Assembly (NCBI GenBank): GCA_900759225.1
Contig: CAAEUM010000076.1
Span: 1 to 15,499, forward strand
DNA from: Lachnospiraceae bacterium
Lineage (GTDB): Bacteria > Bacillota > Clostridia > Lachnospirales > Lachnospiraceae
Direction of reading: 5' to 3'
Length of the DNA: 15,499 nucleotides
In this document: in pieces, positions 1 to 7,170 of the stretch
Position numbering within the stretch: the first letter of the stretch is position 1
How the letters are laid out: each line of letters opens with the position of its first letter
Program-made: the position numbers and the translations under genes
Notes under the pieces: generated by a model
Told to the model about the DNA's origin: nothing
Database searches by the model: none
Seen by the model: only the letters and a program-made list of their open reading frames with translations

Positions 1-1
1 C

Positions 2-316
2 GCCGCAGAGGCGAAAAATCCGCTGATTAAGGACATTCAGAGAAAAGTCATTCAGGTAAAGCAAAGTAAAGAAATGGAGGTTGAGTATATGACTTTATTT
101 CAAAGAGATAGAGAAAACCGAGAGGAAGGCCGAGAAGAAGGACTGGCCGAGGGACTGCGGCAGGGCCGTGCACAGGGGCGTGAGGAGGGGATTGAAGAGA
201 GCCTTCAAATCCTGAAGCTCCATCTGAAGGGAATGTCTGAGCCGATGATCGCTTCTGCCTTAAATCTGGATGATAATTATATCAGGCAGATTATTCATGA
301 TTTTGAGAACGATTGA
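2..316 (+). CDS. Rpn/PD-(D/E)XK nuclease family transposase-like protein, C-terminal part
   Basis: The reading frame is open from base 2, so this is the end of a longer gene that starts before the window; the internal ATG at 74 is probably not the start. About 104 residues are visible. They hold a Lys/Glu-rich stretch, then runs of the type REEGREEGLAEG and RQGRAQGREEG, then a short helical tail with an HTH-like look (EPMIASALNLDDNYIRQII). This charged E/G/R repeat followed by a small C-terminal helix pair is typical of the tail of Rpn (recombination-promoting nuclease / putative transposase) proteins, which are common in Clostridia. The nuclease core is outside the window, so the family call rests on the tail alone. 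A terminator follows 47 bases after the stop, so it is not co-transcribed with the next gene. Confidence 0.7.
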   Translation, partial: AAEAKNPLIKDIQRKVIQVKQSKEMEVEYMTLFQRDRENREEGREEGLAEGLRQGRAQGREEGIEESLQILKLHLKGMSEPMIASALNLDDNYIRQIIHDFEND

Positions 317-363
317 AAAAAGTGTTTTAAATCGTTACTTTTAAAGTAATATTGCAATTCCTC

Positions 364-390
364 CTCGGAGCTGTCGCTCCGAGTTTTTTT
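364..390 (+). terminator. Intrinsic terminator after the Rpn-like gene
   Basis: A perfect 8-bp stem (CTCGGAGC at 364-371 pairing with GCTCCGAG at 376-383) with the tetraloop TGTC is followed directly by seven T (384-390). This is a textbook Rho-independent terminator. It isolates the upstream gene from the operon that starts at 486. Confidence 0.93.
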
Positions 391-408
391 ACTATTTTCC
401 TTTCAATC

Positions 409-437
409 TGGAAAATTTCCGAAAAATGTGATACCAT
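409..437 (+). promoter_or_regulatory. Candidate sigma-A promoter for the FAH-glgB-kinase operon
   Basis: TGGAAA (409-414, four of six matches to TTGACA) lies 17 bp before TACCAT (432-437). The -10 is preceded by an extended TGa (429-431). The -10 itself is weak, but the TGTGATAC context resembles the better promoter at 13952. It leaves a leader of about 40 bases before the start codon at 486, with AAGGGGG (472-478) as ribosome binding site. Confidence 0.42.
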
Positions 438-485
438 CAGTGTACAAGGGCGCGAGCCACAGGATACGAATAAGGGGGAAAAGGA

Positions 486-1382
486 ATGAAGCTTGTTACA
501 TATGAAATAGAACACAAAAGCGGTTTGGGAATTATCAGCAGAGATGGAAACTGGATTTATCCCCTGCGCTCCGTAGATATGGATTATAAGACCATGCAGG
601 AGCTGATCGAAAATATCAGCGAATCGGAAAAAGAGCTTTTAAATTATATGGCAGGACAGGAGCCTTATAAGATAAAGGGGGCTGTCCCCATGGAGGAGGC
701 AAGGCTTCTGGCGCCGATTCCTCATCCAAAGCAGGATGTGATCTGCCTGGGGATCAACTACATGGCCCATGCGCAGGAGGCTGCCCGTTATAAGAATGAA
801 AACTTTAATGGGGAACGCCCCTTTGCAGTATACTTTTCAAAGCGGGCCAGCTGTGCAGTGGGAACCGGTGAGGGGATCCCGAGCCATCAGGATATTGTAG
901 AGGATCTGGACTACGAAGCGGAGCTTGCGGTCATTATAGGGAAAAAGGCAAGCAGGGTAGCGCCGGAGCAGGCAAAGGATCATGTGTTTGGCTATACAGT
1001 GATCAATGATGTCAGCGCCAGGACGATCCAGAACCGTCATAAGCAGTGGTACTTTGGAAAGAGCCTGGACGGCTTTCTTCCTATGGGGCCATGCATTGCA
1101 ACGGCAGAGGAGCTTTCTTATCCGCCAAAGGTACAGATACAGTCCCGGGTGAACGGGGAGCTGCGCCAGGACAGCAATACAGAGCTGCTTCTTTTTGATA
1201 TAGACCACATTATCAGTGAGCTTTCCCAGGGGATGACGCTGCTGCCGGGAACGATCATTTCCACAGGAACGCCCTCTGGTGTAGGCATGGGCTTTACGCC
1301 GCCGAAGTTTTTAAAGCCGGGAGATGTGGTGGAATGTACAGTAGAGGGAATTGGAACCATTAAAAATACAGTGATCCAGTAA
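486..1382 (+). CDS. Fumarylacetoacetate hydrolase (FAH) family protein
   Basis: A 298-residue enzyme of the FAH superfamily, whose members hydrolyse, decarboxylate or hydrate beta-diketo and 2-keto acids using Mg or Mn. An N-terminal lead domain (about 1-75) is followed by the FAH core (about 80-298). The core has the entry motif VICLGINYMAHAQE (85-98), metal ligands E144 and E146 in LDYEAELAVIIG, and D175 in VINDVSAR. It also has K192 in FGKSLDGF and the C-terminal Gly-rich STGTPSGVG (259-267) followed by KPGDVVE. The length is normal for bacterial FAHD1 / 2-hydroxyhepta-2,4-diene-1,7-dioate isomerase-like proteins. AAGGGGG sits 7 bases before the ATG. It is the first gene of a run with glgB (21-base gap) and the kinase. 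The substrate cannot be read from sequence: oxaloacetate decarboxylase, a diketo-sugar-acid hydrolase or a hydratase are all possible. Confidence 0.9.
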   Translation: MKLVTYEIEHKSGLGIISRDGNWIYPLRSVDMDYKTMQELIENISESEKELLNYMAGQEPYKIKGAVPMEEARLLAPIPHPKQDVICLGINYMAHAQEAARYKNENFNGERPFAVYFSKRASCAVGTGEGIPSHQDIVEDLDYEAELAVIIGKKASRVAPEQAKDHVFGYTVINDVSARTIQNRHKQWYFGKSLDGFLPMGPCIATAEELSYPPKVQIQSRVNGELRQDSNTELLLFDIDHIISELSQGMTLLPGTIISTGTPSGVGMGFTPPKFLKPGDVVECTVEGIGTIKNTVIQ

Positions 1383-1403
1383 CCGGAAGAAGGGGGCTTA
1401 AAT

Positions 1404-3725
1404 ATGGCAGAGATGAGTAAAAAATTATATGACCGGATGGATTGGGCTGGAATTGAGGAGCTGGTTTATTCGGAATCGGATGATCCCCACCGAATCCTGG
1501 GGCCTCATCTGACAGAGGATGGGCTTCTGATTCAGGCATTGCTTCCCACAGCAGCCCAGGTGTCTGTGCGCATCCTCAGCAGTAAAAAAACCTATCCTAT
1601 GGAGCTGGCAGACGAGGCTGGTTTTTTTGCAGTCCTGATCCCAAGAAAGACGGTACCTGCCTATACGCTGGAAATTGTTTATGACAATGGAACGGAAGCG
1701 GAAATCTATGACCCATATGCCTTCGGGCCCCAGCTTAACAAAGAGGACTTAAAAAAGTTTGCAGCGGGGATACACTACACGATTTATGAAAAAATGGGCG
1801 CCCATCCTATGACAGTGGATGGTGTTTCCGGTGTATACTTTGCCGTATGGGCCCCCTGTGCAATGCGCGTCAGCGTAGTGGGCGATTTTAATCTGTGGGA
1901 TGGCAGGCGCCATCAGATGCGGCGGCTTGGAACCGGTGACGGAAACATTTTTGAGCTGTTTGTGCCAGGCCTAAAGCCGGGAGCTCTCTATAAATACGAG
2001 ATAAAGACCAGGGCCGGTGAGCCTATGCTGAAGGCTGATCCCTATGCAAATTACGGGGAGCTGCGTCCAAATACAGCCTCCATTGTCTGGGATATTAACC
2101 AGTATACATGGCAGGATGCGGACTGGATGAAGGCCCGGACAAAGTCCCAGCCCCTTAAAGCCCCTATGAATATTTATGAAGTCCATCTTGGCTCCTGGAT
2201 GCGGAAGGATTTTGCCCAGGATGAAGAGGGGGAGGACATAACCGGTTCGGAATTTTATAATTACAGGGAAATTGCTGTAAAGCTGGCAGAATATGTAAAG
2301 GAAATGGGCTATACCCATGTGGAGCTGATGCCGGTAATGGAGCACCCCCTGGATGCCTCCTGGGGCTATCAGGTGACGGGCTATTATGCTCCCACCAGCC
2401 GTTACGGCGCTCCGGAGGATTTTATGTATTTTATGGACTATATGCATCAGCAGGGAATCGGTGTGATCCTGGACTGGGTTCCGGCCCATTTCCCCAGAGA
2501 TGCCTACGGGATGGCAGCCTTTGACGGCACCTGTGTCTATGAGCATGCAGACCCCCGCCAGGGGGCTCATCCCCACTGGGGCACCTTGATCTATAATTAT
2601 GCACGCCCCGGCGTTTCTAACTTCCTGATCGCAAATGCATTATTCTGGGCGGACAAGTATCATGCAGATGGTATCCGGATGGATGCAGTGGCTTCCATGC
2701 TGTATCTGGATTATGGGAAAAATGACGGCGAGTGGGTAGCCAATATCTATGGCGGCAATGAAAATCTGGAGGCAGTAGAGTTTTTAAAGCACCTTAATAC
2801 GGTCTTTAAGGGACGAAAGGACGGGGCTGTGCTGATTGCAGAGGAATCCACTGCATGGCCAAAGATTACAGGAGCGGTAAAAGAGGATGGTCTTGGATTT
2901 GACCTTAAGTGGAACATGGGGTGGATGAATGATTTTACAGGCTATATGCGCTGCGACCCCTATTTCAGGAAGTACAATTACGGAGGCCTTACCTTCTCTA
3001 TGCTCTATGCCTACAGTGAGCATTTCATCCTTGTATTCTCCCATGACGAGGTAGTTCATGGCAAGGCTTCCATGATCGGGAAGATGCCTGGGGATACCCT
3101 GGAAAAGAAGGCGGAGAATTTAAGGGCTGCCTATGGCTTTATGATGGGGCATCCCGGGAAGAAGCTTTTGTTTATGGGTCAGGAGTATGGGCAGGTTTCC
3201 GAATGGAATGAGAACAGATCCCTGGAATGGAATCTTCTGGAATATCCCCTTCATAAGAAAACGCAGGATTATGTAAAGGCCTTAAATAAGCTGTATCTGG
3301 AGCATCCGGCGCTTTATGAGGAGGACTTTGACCCGGAAGGCTTTGAGTGGATCAACTGCAGCTATCAGGAAGAGAGCATGCTCATGTTCCTCAGAAAGGA
3401 CAAAAAGAAAGAGGACACCCTGCTGTTTATCTGCAACTTCGACAACATGGAGCACAGGAAGTTTAAGGTAGGCGTTCCCTTTGCAGGAAAGTATAAGGAA
3501 ATTTTAAACAGTGACGCAGTGGAATTTGGCGGAAGCGGAATGGTCAATAAGAGGGCGAAACGCTCTAAAAAGACAGAGTGGGATGAGCGGGATCATTCCA
3601 TGGAGGTTGACATTGCGCCTATGAGTGTTTCTGTCTTTTCCTGCACGCCGGAGGAAAAAAAGACAAAGGCAGCGCCTAAGACCAGGAAGGACCCCGCTGA
3701 TCCCGGGGACGTTTCCAGAACGTAA
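1404..3725 (+). CDS. glgB: 1,4-alpha-glucan branching enzyme GlgB
   Basis: GlgB makes alpha-1,6 branches in glycogen by cutting an alpha-1,4 chain and transferring it. The order is an N-terminal module (about 15-115), a CBM48 module (about 140-215, with YFAVWAPCAMRVSVVGDFN) and a GH13 catalytic barrel (about 255-640). All four GH13 regions are present: DWVPAHF (357-363), GIRMDAVASM with nucleophile D427, LIAEES with acid/base E480, and FSHDEV with D548. The C-terminal beta domain runs to about 747, followed by a charged tail of about 25 residues (EEKKTKAAPKTRKDPADP) absent from most GlgBs. At 773 residues it is somewhat long for the family. GAAGAAGGGGG provides the ribosome binding site. No glgA, glgC or glgP is nearby; glgB sits instead between an FAH enzyme and a sensor kinase only 5 bases downstream, which suggests co-transcription. 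Confidence 0.96.
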   Translation: MAEMSKKLYDRMDWAGIEELVYSESDDPHRILGPHLTEDGLLIQALLPTAAQVSVRILSSKKTYPMELADEAGFFAVLIPRKTVPAYTLEIVYDNGTEAEIYDPYAFGPQLNKEDLKKFAAGIHYTIYEKMGAHPMTVDGVSGVYFAVWAPCAMRVSVVGDFNLWDGRRHQMRRLGTGDGNIFELFVPGLKPGALYKYEIKTRAGEPMLKADPYANYGELRPNTASIVWDINQYTWQDADWMKARTKSQPLKAPMNIYEVHLGSWMRKDFAQDEEGEDITGSEFYNYREIAVKLAEYVKEMGYTHVELMPVMEHPLDASWGYQVTGYYAPTSRYGAPEDFMYFMDYMHQQGIGVILDWVPAHFPRDAYGMAAFDGTCVYEHADPRQGAHPHWGTLIYNYARPGVSNFLIANALFWADKYHADGIRMDAVASMLYLDYGKNDGEWVANIYGGNENLEAVEFLKHLNTVFKGRKDGAVLIAEESTAWPKITGAVKEDGLGFDLKWNMGWMNDFTGYMRCDPYFRKYNYGGLTFSMLYAYSEHFILVFSHDEVVHGKASMIGKMPGDTLEKKAENLRAAYGFMMGHPGKKLLFMGQEYGQVSEWNENRSLEWNLLEYPLHKKTQDYVKALNKLYLEHPALYEEDFDPEGFEWINCSYQEESMLMFLRKDKKKEDTLLFICNFDNMEHRKFKVGVPFAGKYKEILNSDAVEFGGSGMVNKRAKRSKKTEWDERDHSMEVDIAPMSVSVFSCTPEEKKTKAAPKTRKDPADPGDVSRT

Positions 3726-3730
3726 CAGTT

Positions 3731-5233
3731 ATGGAAGGAAAAAAGCAGACTCATAAGGGCAGGTTTATGGAAAAATGGATGCCCTTTACCATTAAAGCAA
3801 AGCTGAATATTTTTGCGGGGGCTGTTGTGCTTACCATCGGTCTTGCAGCCTGCCTGAACATTTTTACGGTGAATTTTGCGCTTTACGGCTTCGGCCCTAT
3901 TCTGGATGACAATGCAAAATGCTATGCCTTCCAGGAGGCAATGGAAAACGAGACAAAGGCCTTTGAACAGTATATGCGCAGCAAAACGGAGGAAAACAGG
4001 GCGAAACTTCTGACGGAATGTGAAGTGACGCTGCAGCGGCTTAAGGAGCTTCCCTTTTCCTACGAAAAAATCGGGGCGTCCCGCTATGCCAAAACATGGT
4101 CCATCCGAAATGCCTATGAGGTGTATCAGGAGGCCCGCAACCAGGCAGCCCATATGAACGGCTCTGAGAAGGGCTATGTGACCTATTTGTATGAAATATA
4201 CAGTATGCAGGAATATCTGGAGATTTACGCCAGAAACCTGGTTCAGCTGACCCTTCAGGAGGGCAACCAGGGCTATCTTTCCAAGGTTCCTCTTTTAAAC
4301 CGTCTGCCCTGGTGGCTTTTTGGCTTTGGCGCAGCCCTGGCAGTGCTGATCCTCTTTGCCACCTATGTAATGCGTGCATCCATTGTAAAGCCCATTGAGC
4401 TTTTGGCAGTGCAGTCCAGGCGTATTGCACAGAATGACTTTTCCGGTGAAGACATACAGATTGACAGCAAGGATGAAATGAGCGAGCTTGTCCATGCCTT
4501 CAATAAAATGAAGCATGCAACCAGAGGCTACATTGAAGCACTGGAGGACAAGCATGAGATAACAGAAAAGCTCCACAAGGAAGAGCTGGAGAGGGTGGAG
4601 CTGGAAAAAATACTGGAAAGCACCCGCCTGGAGGTATTAAAAAGCCAGATCAACCCACATTTTCTGTTTAATACCTTAAACATGATCTCCTGTATGGCAA
4701 AGCTGGAGGAGGCTGATACAACAGAGCGGATGATCACAAGCATGAGCAATCTGTTCCGCTATAACTTGAAGACAAGTGAGACAGAGGTGCCTCTGGCCCA
4801 GGAGCTAAAGGTAGTGGACGATTACCTTTATATCCAGCAGATGCGGTTTGGAAGCCGGATCCAGTACCGCAAGGAGATCTTGGTAGACCAGAACCGGGTT
4901 ATTATCCCCTCATTTTCACTGCAGCCTATTGTGGAAAATGCCATTATCCATGGGATCTCAAAAAAGGAGCAGGGCGGCTTTATCATGATCCGCGTTTGGA
5001 ACCAGGAGGAAGGGATCGTGATCTCCATAGCAGATACAGGGGTGGGCATGAGCAGCGAGCATTTAGAGGCACTGCGCCAGGCCTGCCGGGGACGGAAAAC
5101 ATCCCGGATCGGAATTGGATTGGGAAATATTTACAAACGTATCCATATGCTTTATAAGGATGCAGATCTGCAGATCTACAGCAGGGAAGGCCGGGGAACC
5201 GTGATTCAGATGAAAATAAACATGAAACTTTAA
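3731..5233 (+). CDS. Membrane sensor histidine kinase, YesM/LytS type
   Basis: A 500-residue two-pass kinase. A basic cytoplasmic N-terminus leads to TM1 (about 26-50). An outside region of about 140 residues (50-190) looks all-helical, with no Cache or PAS signature. TM2 (about 193-214) leads to a HAMP domain (about 215-268) and a coiled-coil linker (270-300). The His_kinase domain has SQINPHFLFN, with phospho-acceptor H310, and the HATPase_c domain has the N box VENAIIHG (N403), DTGVGM (435-440) and GIGLGNI (461-467). Such kinases usually pair with a REC-AraC regulator, and the only one in view is at 11742, across the TRAP locus. The ATG at 3731 is 5 bases after glgB and lacks a good ribosome binding site. 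The ATG at 3767 (488 residues) follows AGGGCAGG and may be the true start. Confidence 0.92.
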   Translation: MEGKKQTHKGRFMEKWMPFTIKAKLNIFAGAVVLTIGLAACLNIFTVNFALYGFGPILDDNAKCYAFQEAMENETKAFEQYMRSKTEENRAKLLTECEVTLQRLKELPFSYEKIGASRYAKTWSIRNAYEVYQEARNQAAHMNGSEKGYVTYLYEIYSMQEYLEIYARNLVQLTLQEGNQGYLSKVPLLNRLPWWLFGFGAALAVLILFATYVMRASIVKPIELLAVQSRRIAQNDFSGEDIQIDSKDEMSELVHAFNKMKHATRGYIEALEDKHEITEKLHKEELERVELEKILESTRLEVLKSQINPHFLFNTLNMISCMAKLEEADTTERMITSMSNLFRYNLKTSETEVPLAQELKVVDDYLYIQQMRFGSRIQYRKEILVDQNRVIIPSFSLQPIVENAIIHGISKKEQGGFIMIRVWNQEEGIVISIADTGVGMSSEHLEALRQACRGRKTSRIGIGLGNIYKRIHMLYKDADLQIYSREGRGTVIQMKINMKL

Positions 5234-5272
5234 AATTTTTGGGCAAAACAGCAGATTTTACAGCATCATGAC

Positions 5273-5298
5273 AAGATTGTACTAGGAATGTCAATATT
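5273..5298. promoter_or_regulatory. Imperfect dyad upstream of dctP, candidate operator
   Basis: AAGATTG (5273-5279) and CAATATT (5292-5298) form an inverted repeat with six of seven matches and a 12-base centre. It abuts the candidate -35 element at 5298-5303. That is where an activator such as the AraC-type regulator encoded at 11742 would be expected to sit. The assignment is by position only. Confidence 0.3.
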
Positions 5299-5326
5299 TT
5301 ACGGTTCCATTTGTTCAAAATATACT
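5298..5326 (+). promoter_or_regulatory. Candidate promoter of the TRAP operon
   Basis: TTTACG (5298-5303) and TATACT (5321-5326) are separated by exactly 17 bp. A second -10-like TATAAT occurs at 5328-5333 but has only a poor -35 (TTCCAT, 5305-5310). The weak -35 would fit an activator-dependent promoter. No terminator is evident between the kinase stop (5233) and here, so some read-through into dctP is possible. Confidence 0.55.
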
Positions 5327-5331
5327 CTATA

Positions 5332-5380
5332 ATAAAGACTGTATAAAGAAACTGTTAAGACCATAAAGATACTATAAAGG
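5332..5380 (+). repeat. Phased ATAAAGA heptamers in the dctP leader
   Basis: ATAAAGA occurs at 5332-5338, 5343-5349 and 5363-5369, with variants GTTAAGA (5354-5360) and ATAAAGG (5374-5380, running into the ribosome binding site). Start-to-start distances are 11, 11, 9 and 11 bases, close to one DNA helical turn. They lie between the -10 region and the start codon. They may be a protein-binding array or simply an A-rich, unstructured leader favouring translation. Confidence 0.45.
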
Positions 5381-5394
5381 AGGAAGGTATTATT

Positions 5395-6540
5395 ATGAGA
5401 AAAAAATTCTTATGCGCAGCATTAGGTGCAGCAATGGTATGCTCCATGGCAGGATGCGGATTAAAGTCCCCGGAAACTGCTACAACAGCAGCTACCACTG
5501 CAGCAGAGACAAAAGCAGAGGAGACCAAGGCAGAGGAGACAAAGGCTGAGGAATCTAAGGCAGAGGAGACCAAGGCTGAAGCAGCTGGTGAGGTAAACGA
5601 GCAGGCAGCCAAGGATCCGGAGGTTACTCTTGTTTATGCAGAGGTTAACCCATTAGACAGTATCGTTGGTAAGACCGGAGTTGCTTTCAAGGAGAAGGTA
5701 GAGGAGCTTTCCGGCGGCACAGTAAAGATCGACTTACAGCCAAACGGTGTATTCGGCGCTGAGGGCGATGTACTGGATGCCATGATCGGACAGAGCGGTA
5801 CCATCGACATTACCCGTACAGCCGTTGCTTCCATGACACCATACGGAACATCCAAGTCCAACCTTTTGACGATCCCATACACATTTACGGACAGAGAGCA
5901 TTTCTGGAAGTATGCAGACAGCGATGTTGCAGCTGAGATTTTGGCTGAGCCGGAAGAGATGCAGTTAGGTATCAGAGGCCTGTTCTACGGCGAGGAAGGC
6001 TTCCGTCATTTCTTCGCAAACAAGGAAATCAACAGTATGGAAGACTTAAAGGGCATGAAGCTGCGTGTTTCCACTGACCCTGTCATGGTAGGAACCGTTG
6101 AGGCTCTTGGTGCAAACGCTACGGTTGTTGCATTTAACGAGCTGTATTCTTCCCTGCAGACCGGCGTTGTAGACGGCGCTGAGCAGCCTGCGATCAACTA
6201 CAAGGCTAACGCATTCCACGAGGTTGCTCCAAACATGATCCTTGACGGACATCAGATGGGTATCTTCGAGGTTGTTATCACAGACGATGCATGGAACAAC
6301 AAGCTGACCGAAGCACAGCGCGAGTGTGTAATGGAAGCTTCCAAGTATGCTTCTGAGTACTGCAGACAGATTTCTGAGGAAGCTGAGGCAGAGGTTATGG
6401 AAGAGCTGAAGGCTGCTGGCGTTCATATCGTTGAGGTAGAGGATAAGACCCCATGGCAGGATGCTTGTAAGGATGTGATCGCAGACGCTTCCAAGGAGCA
6501 TGCTGATTTATACCAGAAGATTCTTGACCTTGCAAAGTAA
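5395..6540 (+). CDS. dctP: TRAP transporter substrate-binding lipoprotein (DctP family), first copy
   Basis: The extracytoplasmic binding protein of a TRAP transporter, which captures an organic acid and delivers it to DctQM for sodium-driven uptake. The signal peptide ends in a lipobox (SMAGC, lipid-modified C21), then a Thr/Ala linker and five ETKAE-type repeats (38-62) act as a tether. The DctP fold fills about 75-381. Family marks are R224 in MKLRVST, which in characterised DctP proteins forms the salt bridge to the substrate carboxylate, and VVDGAEQP (258-265). It has 381 residues; without signal and tether this is a normal family length. The ribosome binding region (AAAGGAGGAAGG, 5376-5387) is very strong. 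Codon choice is more restricted than in its neighbours (for example mostly CCA for proline), suggesting high expression. A hairpin terminator follows the gene and would keep its transcript in excess over the permease genes. Confidence 0.95.
   Translation: MRKKFLCAALGAAMVCSMAGCGLKSPETATTAATTAAETKAEETKAEETKAEESKAEETKAEAAGEVNEQAAKDPEVTLVYAEVNPLDSIVGKTGVAFKEKVEELSGGTVKIDLQPNGVFGAEGDVLDAMIGQSGTIDITRTAVASMTPYGTSKSNLLTIPYTFTDREHFWKYADSDVAAEILAEPEEMQLGIRGLFYGEEGFRHFFANKEINSMEDLKGMKLRVSTDPVMVGTVEALGANATVVAFNELYSSLQTGVVDGAEQPAINYKANAFHEVAPNMILDGHQMGIFEVVITDDAWNNKLTEAQRECVMEASKYASEYCRQISEEAEAEVMEELKAAGVHIVEVEDKTPWQDACKDVIADASKEHADLYQKILDLAK
5506..5580 (+). repeat. 15-bp tandem repeat, five copies, inside dctP
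   Basis: Five in-frame copies of a GAGACMAARGCWGAG-like unit (5506-5520, 5521-5535, 5536-5550, 5551-5565, 5566-5580) encode ETKAE, with ESKAE as the fourth copy. The stretch forms the hydrophilic tether just after the lipobox. Copy number may vary between strains by slippage without breaking the frame. Confidence 0.9.
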
Positions 6541-6578
6541 GAAGCTTTTGAATTGATGCACTGAAGGGCACAGAGGAC

Positions 6579-6603
6579 CACAAAGCGGCCTTTGTGCCTT
6601 TTT
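6579..6603 (+). terminator. Intercistronic terminator/attenuator between dctP and dctQ
   Basis: CACAAAG (6579-6585) pairs perfectly with CTTTGTG (6590-6596) around the loop CGGC, followed by CC and five T (6599-6603). An alternative pairing of AAGGGCACA (6564-6572) with TGTGCCTTT (one G-U pair) uses part of the same 3' arm, so the two structures exclude each other. Partial termination here would explain more binding protein than permease, as is common in transporter operons. Confidence 0.72.
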
Positions 6604-6660
6604 ATAAGAGCAGAACCTGTGCACGTGTGTGTTTTGAGATGCCATTGAAGGAGGATTTTA

Positions 6661-7170
6661 ATGTCCATATTTGATAAGATTAAACCGATATATGACTGGG
6701 CATATCATGTTATTTTTGTGATCTGTAAGCTTCTTTTGATCGCAGATATCCTGATCACCAGTATGGCAGTCGTTGGCCGCTATGTTTCTTTCATTCCTGA
6801 CCCGGCATGGAGTGAGGAGATTGTCCTGACACTGATGTCCTATATGGCAGTATTGTCCGCAGCATTGGCAATCCGCCGCGGTGCCCATATCCGCATGACA
6901 GCTCTGGATAATTACCTTCCAAAAAATGTGGTTAAATTCCTGGACATCCTTTCAGATGTTGCGGTTTTGATCCTTGCAGTTATTATGATAAGTGTCGGCT
7001 GGAAGTATGCTACTACCATTGGTGCAAGAGGCTTCTACACCAGTATGCCAAAGCTTTCCAAGTTCTGGCAGTATCTGCCGGTTCCGCTGGCTGGTGTTGC
7101 TATGTTCGTATTTGAAATTGAAGCATTATACAATCATGTTAAGAGTATTTTTGTAAAGGAGGAAGCATAA
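6661..7170 (+). CDS. dctQ: TRAP transporter small permease subunit DctQ
   Basis: This 169-residue protein is the small membrane subunit that pairs with DctM in tripartite (TRAP) transporters. Four membrane segments can be seen at about 15-38, 52-70, 92-113 and 136-156. The family signature PAWSEEIV (48-55) lies before TM2 and RRGAHIRM (72-79) after it. The ribosome binding site is AAGGAGG about 6 bases before the ATG. Its stop codon overlaps the dctM start in TAATG, so the two are translationally coupled. The gap to dctP contains a hairpin terminator, so expression depends on read-through or on an undetected promoter. Confidence 0.93.
   Translation: MSIFDKIKPIYDWAYHVIFVICKLLLIADILITSMAVVGRYVSFIPDPAWSEEIVLTLMSYMAVLSAALAIRRGAHIRMTALDNYLPKNVVKFLDILSDVAVLILAVIMISVGWKYATTIGARGFYTSMPKLSKFWQYLPVPLAGVAMFVFEIEALYNHVKSIFVKEEA

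Noticed and set aside
2..316. The Rpn-like fragment as evidence of a mobile element or island boundary
   Set aside because: Only the tail is visible, no terminal repeats or target duplication can be seen, and such genes are common in ordinary clostridial chromosomes.
1971..2576. Long minus-strand open frame of 201 codons within glgB
   Set aside because: It is opposite conserved GH13 coding sequence, shows no family motif or ribosome binding site, and matches the composition expected of an antisense shadow.
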